Shown here: one piece after another, positions 12,107-23,273 of the stretch | Numbering within the stretch: position 1 is the first letter of the stretch | Layout: each line of letters opens with the position of its first letter | NCBI GenBank assembly: GCA_961205875.1 | Contig: OY540810.1 | Location: 32,860,001 to 32,924,000, forward strand | Reading direction: 5' to 3' | DNA length: 64,000 nucleotides | From: Sialis fuliginosa | Taxonomy: Eukaryota; Arthropoda; Insecta; Megaloptera; Sialidae | Program-made: the position numbers and the translations under genes | The notes under the pieces: generated by a model | What the model was told of the DNA's origin: nothing | The model's input: only the letters and a program-made list of their open reading frames with translations | The model's database searches: none

Positions 12107-12567
12107 TAAACTGAAGAATATGCTGGTACCGACGTCACAACTATCAAAATCACGTGTTGATATGTTAGAATAGAGTAGATTGTGCTGTATCTTTAGTAAC
12201 ATCGTATGTAGGAATTTTTATTTGACAAAACTGTTTTAAAAACAGTTCATTGTGGCGGAAATTTAATCCCCGTTTTTATACTATATTAACCTCCTTTCGC
12301 CCCAATAAAGTGTCCTAACCAAGAACTGATGACGTGTATATTATTATCCCATGTTTAGACCGAAAAAACAAAACAGCAATATCGTGTCTTTTTGACAAAA
12401 GTGCAATAAACCCTATTCATTTTTAAATACGATGTGTTTTCAAATACCGTGTTGTTGTTTAGTTTTCTTTGGTCTAAACACGGTATTAGAATATCAACTC
12501 TATTCTGAAAAACGATATAGTTTTTTTTGATAATTGTGACGCCGATACCGGCATATTCTTCAGTTTA
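12107..12567. mobile_element. Inverted-repeat element hosting a nested MITE
   Basis: The termini TAAACTGAAGAATATGC(T/C)GG, then TACCGACGTCACAACTATCA on the left and TATCGGCGTCACAATTATCA read inward from the right, form inverted repeats of about 50 bp. A second MITE (12342-12488) lies within. No transposase. Superfamily not identified. Confidence 0.7.
12342..12488 (+). mobile_element. Short MITE with about 40-bp inverted repeats, copy 1
   Basis: The ends share GTTTAGACCGAAAAAACAAA (left) and GTTTAGACCAAAGAAAACTA (right, read inward). A copy of similar size, inverted, lies at 41445-41592. Each copy sits inside a different, larger inverted-repeat element. Non-coding. Confidence 0.75.
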
Positions 12568-13481
12568 GCCTAGTTTTGCTTGTAACTTTTGTAAATTTTC
12601 TTTCATTCATAATTAGAGTAACAATAATAATATCCTTGCTCTTAAAAATGGTCAAAAAACAAAAGATTGCCCTATATCCTGTTCAGTGGATCAATATCAA
12701 AAAATTATAAATATATATTATATCCTATATAATTATGTCGTTGACAAGCGAAAAATAAAAGGCTTGAATTTTTTTATCTTATATAAAAATGTACATATAA
12801 AATATACAATTAAAATAATATATATCTACACTATTTTGCTCACAGATTATCGGTGAGTCAATTTTGATTTTGAAAATTCGTATTTTAACCGTTCTAAAAA
12901 AATATATTTGATATTTGGCACACTTATTTATTTTATTTTAATTTTAGTATATGTAAAATAACTTACAGAATTACTATTTAATTTTATAGGGAAATTCATA
13001 ACGAAATTCATACTGCAGAAAACATTTATTTTTTGTAATCCGACTAATAGAATCAAATATAAATTTAAAAGTGGATAAAGAAATAGTGAATAGATGGTTT
13101 TTTAGTTAAAAAATGATTTGCTTCTTCCTTCCAGTTCGAAAAACAAAACAAAAGAAAAGAAGATTGTTTCCACGTTTCAGTTTTAATAAAACTTGTTATA
13201 TTAAAATTAAAAAAACTTACATTTTAAAATGTAAAATAAAAGTTTTATAAAACTCGAATTTCAACACATTAAATTACACTTGACGTACTTTCGAAAATAC
13301 TTTTATATGAAAAAGTATTCAACAAGCAAGAAATGTCAATTCGAAAACCAATTTTTCCAGTTTCACAACTTTTATATTTTTATATATTGGAAAGATGCTG
13401 TATATTCAGTTTTTTTCAATAACTCCTACGCAATCTGGTTATAAAGGATGTATCATAATGTGATACAAAATTAAAAAACTG
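12568..13481. other. AT-rich DNA without recognised features
   Basis: No coding pattern or paired termini were seen. Confidence 0.5.
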
Positions 13482-14150
13482 TTATTTTGAACATCATATT
13501 AAATTGAAAGATTACTTAAACTAAATGAATTCTTCTTAAACACAATAATATCACTCGATGTATATTTCGATTTCTTAAGCAAGTCCTCATCAGAAATTTA
13601 ATAATACAAGACAGTTTGACATTAAAACTAGCACTCCTTAACCAAAAGGTGCGTTAAGTTTTATGTGACTAAGAACCCATAATTTCTTCTAATAAGAAAT
13701 TAAATTCTAGTTCTTACATATTTTAAAAAAATTGAAATTTTCGATATAGGTAGTACCGTTTGGTTGATATTTTAAAATTTACAAAAATTATAACAATTCC
13801 TGTAAATTAAATGTCCCGAATTCGAATCCCAATAATTTTTAATTTTTTTGTTTATTATGTAAAGTAAAATGTTAATAAACAATAGATAATAAAAAAAAAA
13901 TCGCGTTATAACTTGCATACGATTTATGTATTTCTTATAAATATTATGAATTATTAAAAAAGCGCCCAGGCGATTTTTTTCTTTTTGGTCTTAAAATGTT
14001 CCTTAAATACTAAAGAATTGAACTGTATATAAACAGATCAGAGGTAATCAGTTTTTTTTAAATTTTAGTTGGCTTCCAGATCACCGTGAAAATATTGTTT
14101 TTTATTTTGAACATCATATTAAATTGAAATGTTAATTAAACTAAATGAAA
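13482..14150 (+). repeat. Pair of about 45-bp direct repeats
   Basis: TTTTGAACATCATATTAAAT followed by TGAAA and an 'AAACTAAATGAA' segment occurs near 13486 and again near 14106, same orientation, about 620 bp apart. They could be the ends of an unrecognised element or remains of a local duplication. The intervening DNA shows no open frame. Confidence 0.5.
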
Positions 14151-14210
14151 TAAGATTTCAATTCGCTTTAAATAACAGTGTTTTTATTTGGAAATTTTCG
14201 TTGTAAAAGC

Positions 14211-14225
14211 AGGTTAGGTTAGGTA
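14211..14225 (+). repeat. Two TTAGG-like units
   Basis: AGGTTAGGTTAGGTA contains the arthropod telomere motif twice. It is far too short to be a telomere and is probably coincidental. Confidence 0.3.
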
Positions 14226-14342
14226 CTGTGCCATAGATGTGCATACAAAAAGGCAGGTTAAATATTGGTCGAATTTTGACCATAGGTGATACTAGTATGC
14301 TTACATACAAATACAATATTATAACTTATTAAATATACCATT

Positions 14343-15012
14343 TGTTGCTTCCTCGCAATATCGAAGATACGAGAAGCTTTGTGATCATTTTAGATTGATA
14401 CAAAAGAAATGTTCTCCGATTTCAAAATTTTAAATTAATCTTTCCGTTTCACGTCAAGACAAACACTTTTCGTTCCATGTCTGTCTGTTTGTCCCCTGAA
14501 TCCTTGTCACACGCATAACTCATGAACCACTGAACCGATATTGTTGAAACTTGGTCGAATGGTTGAGGTGACACCCCAAAATATTTATTTCATCTCAAGA
14601 ACGATACATGTTACGTGAAAATTTTATAGAATATTTTTTGTAGAGCATTAAATTTCCTATAATATGGGTCTACAACGTTTGTTGTAAAATATTCCCTTAC
14701 AAAGATTTATCTCAATATATTAAAAATTCGTGTTTTGTTTTTCTAAATTGATATTTGCTTGACCATATTAAATGCCATTTTGACGTTTTAAATGTCATTT
14801 TGACATTTGCATAAATTTAGATTTAGATTGAAATTGTCAAAAAATTACAAATATATAAAAAAATATTCAGGTGCGTTTTAAGAAAAATTTCGAACTAAGA
14901 TTTTTTAGTAAAAGTATAAAAATTAAATAGTTAACCAATGCCAGGCAATTTATCTTAACACTATCGGTTTTGATGAATTTAGAACGAGGAAGCACTGTGC
15001 ATTTACTTGGCA
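14343..15012 (-). repeat. Interspersed repeat family A, copy 1
   Basis: This is an inverted match to 60421-61083 and to the interrupted copy at 49060-51355. Shared landmarks include TCGAAGATACGAGAAGCTTT, a GTCTGTCTGTTTGTCCCCTG segment and CAGGCAATTTATCTTAACAC. TGCTTCCTCG at the left end is matched inverted by CGAGGAAGCA at the right end, suggesting short terminal inverted repeats and hence a DNA element of about 670 bp. No open frame and no clear target duplication. Confidence 0.7.
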
Positions 15013-15085
15013 GATGTTTTTAAATCGTTCTATCAAAATTACTTTTCTTCTGCAAATATTACATGTTTAAAAATCTTTAAAACGT

Positions 15086-15379
15086 AGAGTCATTTGTTTG
15101 CTATATCTACTATTCAAATAACAAAGAGTTTTGGATCGCAACAACTTCTGAACATGGCATACGATAGTAACGTAGTTCCGTTTCCATCGCGTCAGAGTTG
15201 GCTGGTCGCACGCATTGTTTCCCGCCGCCATCGGTCGATAATACTACTAGTCTGCTGGCCTTGGCGGGGTCACGCTCCGGCTCTTGGTCACGGCTACATT
15301 CCTCCGACACCATCCGCAACGTCGCTTTCACCGCCTAAGCAGTTTCTTGTTGTGCAAGCGATAGGTAATAGCTACAGGT
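15086..15379. other. GC-rich island, possible exon or regulatory element
   Basis: Composition changes sharply from AT-rich flanks to CpG-bearing, GC-richer DNA. Frames are open on both strands: plus from ATG 15154 (MAYDSNVVPFPSRQSW...) and minus 15331-15110 (no ATG at its start). On the plus strand, plausible splice donors follow (GATAG|GTAATA near 15364 and ACAG|GTAATC near 15379), and an acceptor-like TAG ends near 15086. On the minus strand an acceptor-like CTTAG lies near 15335. Neither peptide is recognised. It could be an exon of a gene extending beyond the window, a non-coding exon, a promoter-like island or an old GC-rich insert. Confidence 0.35.
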
Positions 15380-15542
15380 AATCAAAAATGCCGGATTATA
15401 GTATGACTGATGTTTACAGGAAATGTAAGATTTCTTTACTGGTATGCTATAAGTGAATTAAATCGTTATGATTTTGGAATGGGTTTTCCCTTGATTTTTG
15501 TATCAACAAAATGGTTTCTTGTTATTGTTGATACCTATAATG

Positions 15543-16167
15543 CAGTGGTTTCCAAACTTTATGTTACTACACCTTCCTTAAAAAAATCTAATCCCCCCCC
15601 CTCTATTTAATAAAATAATAATGACACGTTTAAAAAATGTATGAAATGAATTAATACAAAAAAAAACATAATTAATAGATGAATGTGCTTGTTTATTAGC
15701 ACAAACTTCATCAAATCTTGAGGAGAGTGCTACTCATAACTCTTTTTCTACTAATAAACATTCTCGATATTTGAATTTCATTGCAACTAATACAGAAAAT
15801 CCCGACTTGCATAAATATGATGTTACGAATGGCAGCAGTACTTGCATTGCTTTTCTTGAAGTATTATATTCTTCACTTCGATTCAACCAAAATTAAACTA
15901 GGGTTTTACTCTGAAATTTTTGTTTGAAGTATCGCATGATAATTCAGTTTTTCTTTTTCGATAGTTTTCAGTCTAAAACTACACAGTAACTAAAATTAGT
16001 AAATGCAGTAGTAGTAGTTTTTGACCATTCAACTTGGGCACCCCAGATGACGTGTTTTTTCCCTTCTCACGCCGAGCTACAATGTTATGTTATGAAAATT
16101 ACACTTATATTAAACTTTTCGCGCCTCCCTTTGCACTAGTACGCGCCTCCTAGTTTGGAAATCGTTG
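15543..16167. mobile_element. hAT element family d, 625 bp
   Basis: The left end is CAGTGGTTTCCAAACTTTAT. The right end read inward is CAACGATTTCCAAACTAGGA. The flanking octamers ctataatg (15535-15542) and gtataatg (16168-16175) match at seven of eight positions. No open frame of transposase type remains. An internal part (GGGCACCCCAGATGA) recurs inverted at 28170-28240. Confidence 0.8.
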
Positions 16168-16983
16168 GTATAATGTATGTATGTAGATGTTTAGAAATGA
16201 ATATCCGGTTATACAACAAATTTTTATATGCAAGTAAATGGGAAATATAAACATAACCAATGTATTCCTAAAACTGGGAACATGAAGATTCGAATGTATT
16301 TTTGCGATTTTTTTGCTACCCCAACGTCACATTTTTTTGTTACTTACCCACGTGGGCATCGTTTGTTGAAAACCTAATTGAACTCTAGAGAAGTACTATA
16401 TAAGATTAAATAATCCGCGAGCTCCCATTTTTTCTACTTGCACAACATATTTGTTTATTACTCGGCTTCCTGAAGAGATAACGTGATATTACATAACCTT
16501 CATATTACATAATCACTTCCGGATTTCATAAAAATCGGTTCAGTTGTTTTTGAGATCATCAAAGACAAACAATCAACCTCTTTATAATATATGTAGACTA
16601 ATAGATTATATATATTTACTTTAGAGTTTTAAAACTAACCTTGATTATTTTTCAATTAAAAAAGTAAACATTTAATAGTAATATCTGAAATTGTCAATAA
16701 TAATAATCTATAAACTTCTCGATAATGCGTATAATCATAAAAAATATGATAAAACTTATTTGAAAAGAAACATATGGTAAAATTATATTTGTTACGAAAA
16801 TATATTATAAGTGCTTCGTATCTTATCAAAATTACATAACGTAGTATAATGTAAATGAAATTCTATATAAAAAATAACGACATGTACTTATGATAAGAAG
16901 TTATCAATATATACATAAGATAAAAAAAGTATATTGATATGAGATAATATTATAATGTGCGTATAAATGTAATATATAATATA
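16168..16983. other. AT-rich DNA with weak repeat traces
   Basis: A segment at about 16500-16600 (AAAATCGGTTCAGTTGTTTT, then 'GACAAACAATCAACCTCTTTATAATATATGTAGA') looks like the end of a short Lep1-like repeat. The rest is featureless. Confidence 0.4.
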
Positions 16984-17163
16984 CACTAGCTGTCCCTCGC
17001 GGCTTCGTTCCGTATATTTCTCAATCAGAAATGCCCTCGTGTTTATAACACGGATGCGAAGCATGATGGTATCCACTCTAAAATAGTTTTCGAACAGTGT
17101 AAATCTCAACGAAATCGGTTGATTAGTTTTCAAGTCAACTTGGAGAGCAGACAGACCAATATT
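16984..17163 (-). repeat. Lep1-like short repeat fragment
   Basis: ACTAGCTGTCCCTCGCGGCT at the left and GAAATCGGTTGATTAGTTTT followed by a GCAGACAGACC segment at the right match the layout of the insect repeats that end in GCTAGT and carry a CTGT-rich stretch near the other end. Boundaries are approximate. Confidence 0.5.
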
Positions 17164-17519
17164 TTAAAAACTATTGAAATTAATTGTATTGCTTGAAAAA
17201 CAACAGCTCCAAATATTTCTATTGTATAGATAGACCCTAAATATTTATATAATAGTGTGATATATTAATAAAAAAAATATAAATATGAATTAAATTATCA
17301 AATACTTACGGAAATATTTTTACCCGTAGGGGGCTAACGCTACTTGATTTTATTCAATAAATTAAACGGTTATTTGAAACATGTAGAATGCGGTCATTAA
17401 CAGCAAAAAATTGCAATTTGATGACTTTTGATATTGATTGCGGTAGTATAAACATTTCTTTAAAAAAATATACATTCTAAATATATGCTACATCATATTA
17501 TACTATGCATTTATAAATC

Positions 17520-18290
17520 ACTAGTGCATTAGACCCGGTGTTACCCGGGTTAATATCAACAAAATCATAGTGACCTAAAATATTCTAGATGCTCACTCAA
17601 CATACCCACCCAACATGCCCACAACACACGGTTCTCCACGAATTGTTTTTTCTGAGGTGAAATTTATACAAAATATCCACAAATTATATACCTAAACCTA
17701 ACCGTTACTGAGAAAATCTTGTAAAATTATATTTTCAAACTCCTAGGAAACACCAGGTCCCATCTTAGCATTTGTATGAAAATCAAGAAATAAAAATAAA
17801 TAGGTTAGCAAAAATCGCAATCAATTTCGATATTTTACCTTTTATTGAAGTGAAATGTTTCTTTATTCTTCAATTTTCAATCTATATAGTTATTCAAAAT
17901 ATTTAACTGTTATATGTTATGTTATGTTATAATCATCCAATTTTTCGATAAAATATTTGAAAGAGACGTGATCGTAGGAACCTAAATTAATAAAATAAAA
18001 TATTGAAATCGTAAATTATAGAATTCTGTATTCCATAGCTGGGTACTATGTTTTTATATACCTAAATGACATTTGTATGCTGTGACATCATGGAAAAAAA
18101 CACGACTTGATAAAGATTTTTTTATTCTTTTGATGTTAAATCTTAGGTTTTCATAAAATATTAATAGCCACGATACTGCACAGAAAAATTATCTAACTAT
18201 TGGTGAAAACCGCATTGAAATCGGTTCAGTAATTCCCGAGTCTATAAGCCTCATACAAACGAACGTTCATTTTTATATATAGAGTTTGTA
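17520..18290 (-). repeat. Lep1-like repeat, long copy
   Basis: It begins ACTAGTGCATTAGACCCGGT and ends with GAAATCGGTTCAGTAATTCC and CATACAAACGAACGTTCATT followed by TTATATATAGAG. Both ends follow the pattern of the other members, read on the minus strand. No open frame. Confidence 0.5.
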
Positions 18291-19128
18291 CTTTTTATGA
18301 AACTTGCCAATTTTTAATTTTTGAGAATTTTGGAAGTTAATTGTATTGTGTTGATGTATAATTATATACAATATATACAATTATATACCTAAAAGGGCAT
18401 ACTGCAAGTGCATTTGTATTTTTAAAACAAACAAACCATCAATTTTCAGTAAAACAATCACATCGTGTTTATTTTTAACACGATATATTTAATAGTATTA
18501 ATTAAATACCATAAAAGCATAGCATATGTCAGACGCCGATAAAAATAGAATAAAATTTATCGATCTTCGGTAAAACAATTGCATATCTGTCAAACAACCA
18601 GGCATAACCATAAAAGGAGATTCGAATTGGATCAGTTGGCTCTGGTTTCTTTATATGGCATGAATTTGTTACCTGATGATATATGTATGTGTATCTTTTT
18701 CACCTTTATAAACCGCTTGGAACAATTTACAGTTACATTTGAACGACCAACAATATATGATGTGATATTATTTTATAACACCTGAAATGTATTTGAGTTT
18801 TTACAAACTTTTTCTTAAAAGAAACATTTTTTTAGATACCAGGAATAACGATTTTTGACTTTAATAAGTGAATTTAATTTAAACTAATATAATAAAGTAG
18901 AAAATTCTATGAGTTTGCTTTGCTTGTTAAGCTAGATAATCATAACAAATACTGAACAGATTTGGATGTAACTTTCTTCTTTCGATTACTAAGGTACGTA
19001 ATATTAGAAAAGGATAAGCACTAAAAAATGTGACAAAATTTTTCTTATACTACTTCGGTACAATAGCTTGTATTTTAATAGTTGTTTTGGCTTGTGAATG
19101 GTGCATTTGATAAAGATATACAATATAC
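18291..19128. other. AT-rich DNA without recognised features
   Basis: Nothing supported was found. Confidence 0.5.
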
Positions 19129-19391
19129 ACCTATGTAGGAAATGCCAGCCTTGACGATGGGCACAATATTGGGTTGCCAATGTTGCTTTTTCGATATTGG
19201 GCTCAGTCTAGGCGAAGCTTTAGATACTGAGCTTCGGTCACCTATTCTTTACCCAAGATTGGGCCAGCTTTGGTACGATAAGCCTTAGCCGAGTTTTGAA
19301 CGAAGTTATCATTTGTATCTTGGCCCAATGTTGACTAGTATTAGCGCAAGCCTGGGACAACCGTGACCCCTTTGTTATTTCCTATATGGGC
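19129..19391. mobile_element. MITE-like element rich in TTGGGC motifs
   Basis: The ends are a short imperfect inverted repeat, CTATGTAGGAAATG and CATATAGGAAATAA (right end read inward). Inside are many TTGGGC/GCCCAA-type words in both orientations (ATTGGGTTGCC, ATTGGGCTCAG, ATTGGGCCAGC, CTTGGCCCAATG). Such clustering suggests subterminal binding-site repeats of a DNA transposon. The superfamily is not identified and no target duplication is clear. Confidence 0.5.
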
Positions 19392-20317
19392 AAGACTAAA
19401 AAAAAAACAATAGGAAAATTTATTTAGCTTATAATTTCAAGATTAATAAATATCAGGTTTGAATCATAGAAAACTGATAAGCTCATTTTAGAATTAGTAA
19501 TATTTTGATTCCATCCTATTAAAAATAAATAAATTGATAACAAACGAAATACGATATATAAAAATAAGAACCGTATGTTTATATTGTAAATACACAACCC
19601 TGATAAAAAAATTCCACACTTAATACCATTAGATAATGAAGTCTATTAATAACAAAATCCATCACTTAAAAACTAACTGGAACAATTTTGTGATCAAATA
19701 GTAATTCGTCCGTCAGTTAAAAATAATAATTATTCAATTTAACTATGATTCAGTGCACACCAACTGAATTAAATAAGCTCTTAGATCTTAAATAGTGAAG
19801 TAGATACTGCATATTTACATAACATTAAACAAATACATTATAATATGTTTAAAAGGCAATGCACATTTACGTAATGACGACAAAAAGTACATAACGTATT
19901 GTAATTTTTTTAAATAGGTAAGAAAAAAGTCAATCAGAACTTACCCCTTTTGTTACATTTCTTAGTTGACCTTTTTTGATTTCAAAAAAGAAATATTATG
20001 TGACGATACATAGTATCTACCCCCTCCCTCCCCCCTCCTCACATGACATGCGAACGTAGTCAATAAGCTAACTCTATCTGCGGGGTATTAAGTATAAATG
20101 ACAGTCATTCACTCACAGTTTCTAATGAATGATATAATAGTTTATATGGTTTATATGGAAGTACTAAGTAGGCCACGAAAAACAAAAATTGTTAAGCAAA
20201 AATCACAATAACGACAATCAAAATAACAAATGAATACTTGAGAACAATAAATTATAACAAAAAAATGTTCTTACTTTTTTCCGATCATATCATATCGTTG
20301 TAAAAAAACACGTTCAA
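19392..20317. other. AT-rich DNA without recognised features
   Basis: A pyrimidine run CTACCCCCTCCCTCCCCCCT near 20015 is the only compositional oddity. Confidence 0.45.
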
Positions 20318-20673
20318 ATATGCTATATCCAACTTAGTGGCCCTCAGAAAAACTAAAGTTAGGGCTTGTAACTCGGAAACTAAAAGTAATATAAAAATTC
20401 AAAATATTCCAATCAATTTTACACAAAAAGTGCTTAAAGAAACCGTAACAAAAAGTACCTATATACTTTGACAAAAAAGTTATAGCCAATTAAAGAATTT
20501 CCGAATTTTCAGATTTTTGGGTATACCGCCTAAACCACATAGAATTATTAATATTTTTTGATGTAGTAATACTCACCCCTTCCTTACAAGTAATTCATCC
20601 CATTTAACTAAATCTGTATCTCTTACCGTTTAGGAAATACCTATGCATTTCAGGCGTATCTTGGAGACCCTGT
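20318..20673 (+). repeat. Interspersed repeat family C, copy 1
   Basis: About 350 bp match 38711-39006 and 39650-39972, all in the same orientation. Shared landmarks: GCTTGTAACTCGGAAACTAA, CAAAAAGTACCTAT, TTTTTGGGTATACCGCCTAA. No terminal inverted repeats were seen; it may be the 3' part of a retroelement, but that is not shown. Confidence 0.7.
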
Positions 20674-21271
20674 AACATTTCAATACTGCAAAAATATTAT
20701 TTAAATAAATCTAAATTCAAGATAGTCTAAGATGATGCGCTCCATTAAATTATACACTGACGTCACACACTCACTGTGATGGAACATGGCGTGTGTTCTT
20801 TACTGTAACAAAGACGCATTGTAAAGGTCGAGGTAATTACTTTATACACACTCAGTTAACTCAAAGTGTGAGAAATGCCGTCTTATGTAATCATTACGGC
20901 GTAATCACGCGTCCTATCTTTCCAGAGCAACGTTTGTGTGCATTGTATGTTAAAACATCCGTCTCGTGTGAATTAATACACTAAATACTCGATTGTATGA
21001 GCGTCTGAACTTATACCATATACTCTGTTCTCGGAGGTCCGTTTTAACGTAATTTTCACTAATTATTTTAAACTATGCTTTTAACGTACAGCTATTTGTT
21101 ATGTAGGTATTTGAAGATCTTTTTTGTTTACTATGGTTTCCATGACTGGATCATTTCACAGCTGTTTCGTATATTTAGGATTATATTTATTCAATAAAGA
21201 AGCAATTGATAATAATTTAAATGTTAATAATACATACATAATAAATAATTATAAAATGCTAATAATGTTTC
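20674..21271. other. Unassigned DNA with a CRE-like site
   Basis: A TGACGTCA palindrome at about 20759-20766 lies near a 'CACTCACTGTGATGG' segment. No gene or repeat could be assigned. Confidence 0.35.
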
Positions 21272-22471
21272 CATGGGCGTAGCCAGGATTTTGTTTAGGG
21301 GGGGGGGCAAAAAAATTTTTTTGAAACCGATTGGTCGGCGTGTTTTGCCTAGGACCCCGAGGTAATGAGAGAGGGGTGAGCAAAAAAGCTCTCACATTAT
21401 TATGGTAACCTTACCTAAAAAGTTTTATAAAAATTTTTTTTAATAAAAATATTTCAATGGGCCTCAAATTTTTGACGTCTGGGACCTCAAAATGTGTAAG
21501 AACGGCTCTGACAAATGGCCATTAATGTAAACAAAATTTGGTAAATCCTTTTTTTCTTAAATTAAATTTTATCGTTTCGTTGCAACTTAGAACTTTGGCT
21601 CGTGAAAATCCGTGATTTTTATTAACTTAATTTTTTGGTGTGTTCTTGATTATTATCAAGGAATTGTAAAAGATAGGTGCGCAAAAATTAACAATGAAAA
21701 GTCATTATTTTTTTCATTTCTTCTTTTATTTTCGCCACATGTTTTTCAATCAATTAAATTTATATGTACATTGTACATATGTGCATATCTTTTTGAAGTC
21801 AAAATCCTCTACAAAAATGTACTCTACGTTGCTATTTTGGTGTTTTTTTTTATTTATAATTTTTTTATTTAATGTAAAAAACCGATCTAATTTGAATTGA
21901 TAATATACATGTATAGTTGAAATATCAAAAAAACTTTTTTTTTGTATAAAAAGGATAAAAAGGCAATGACATGAATAGTTTACCCGCTATAACAAGAGAT
22001 TGCAATAAAAAAAAACAATGATATTTAAATTTTCGAATCTAAAAATGTCAATATTTAGCCAATGAATTGATTCATTTGTTACTCTTAGTTCACGAGCTAG
22101 GGGGAGGGGCAAGCGTCCCCGGTTGCCCATGCCTGACTACGACCATGCTTTTGTGGGTAGTTATTTTAACACAAAACACAGTTTTCACTGTTGTCAACAC
22201 TGCGACCTTTGCCTTTAGGTGTTTTTATTTTATTTTTAATTTTCCCTGATATTTTAGTTTACATGTAAAAATAAAAGATTGTGATTAAAAAAACTTTGAT
22301 ATTTGATTTTCTGGATCCAAAATATAAATTTACGTTCTAAAATCCAATAAACATCATAGAAGTTTAGAAATATCCCTGTTTGGATAATAATACTGATTGA
22401 CTTATTACTTTTTGTCCACAAGCTAGGGGGGGGCAAGCTCCCCCCCCTGCCCCACCCTGGCTACGCCCATG
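21272..22471. mobile_element. hAT element family e, 1.2 kb, with duplicated right end
   Basis: The ends mirror each other (CATGGGCGTAGCCAGG ... CCTGGCTACGCCCATG). An exact 8-bp duplication aatgtttc flanks them (21264-21271 and 22472-22479). Inside, a G-run and AT-rich DNA carry no transposase frame. About 200 bp of the right end is present twice: 21950-22147, ending CGACCATG, and 22260-22471. Both contain 'CACRAGCTAGGGGG' and C-rich tails. This suggests internal tandem duplication or insertion of one copy beside another. Confidence 0.85.
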
Positions 22472-22479
22472 AATGTTTC

Positions 22480-22730
22480 CTATTTTGAAGCCTCCATCTA
22501 TCAACCATTACATATAGTAGCAAACAAAGTTTAATTCATCTCATAAGAGCTGAGATATACACGGTTTTGTAACATAATGAATAAATAGTGAAAAATGCCA
22601 ATACATAGCTTATATTGTTCCATCCATAATAAAACGAGTTTTAACCCTCCATACCTCAACACTTATTTAGGATTTTGTTCATATAACCAACTACCAATTG
22701 TAAGCCCTTTTGTCTTTTTTTTATACTGGC
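22480..22730. other. Unassigned AT-rich DNA
   Basis: Nothing supported was found. Confidence 0.4.
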
Positions 22731-23273
22731 ACCAGTCTTGGATATGACTCCAGTAATGGCTATTTTTTAATTAAATGTACTGAATTAGTAATATTTGTTC
22801 ATATTTGATTACTACCATTTCTGAATATTAATCTATGAATAAACTTTTAACTGTCTTACAGCGTGATATGATGACAATCGATCAATAGGTGTCAAAATGG
22901 TGGACATTTAAACTAATTATTAGTATAATTTATTTATCAATTGTTATATCATAGAAACTACTTTACATTGTTTCAACTTTGACGATTATTTCTTTTATAT
23001 CTTTTGCGTCGTAGTACTTATCATTTTTTAATCATTAGCAAGTGTCCATACTGATTTTACTTTATCCATTACTGGAGAAAAAACATAAAAACATAAAAGG
23101 CTATAATTTAAAAAACAAACTATATTTGCGGACTTTGGCAATTAAATTGATTAAATAAAGAGTTACTTGTTTTATCAGTAACATGAGTTCATGAGAATAT
23201 TAAAAAATAACCCGTCAATCACAACAACAGTAAACCTTGATCTTAAGTGGCCATAATTGGTGCCAATACCTTA
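22731..23273 (+). mobile_element. Inverted-repeat family G, copy 1
   Basis: The ends are ATACTGGCACCAGTCTTGG and, read inward from the right, TAAGGTATTGGCACCAATTAT. Relatives lie at 35990-36503 (same orientation, left end lost) and 48652-48954 (inverted, internally deleted). Shared interior: TTGATTACTACCATTTCTGA, AATAGGTGTCAAAATGGTGG and ATTACTGGAGAAAAA. Non-coding. Confidence 0.75.

Noticed and set aside
14211-14225. Telomeric TTAGG repeat
   Set aside because: Only two units, expected by chance.
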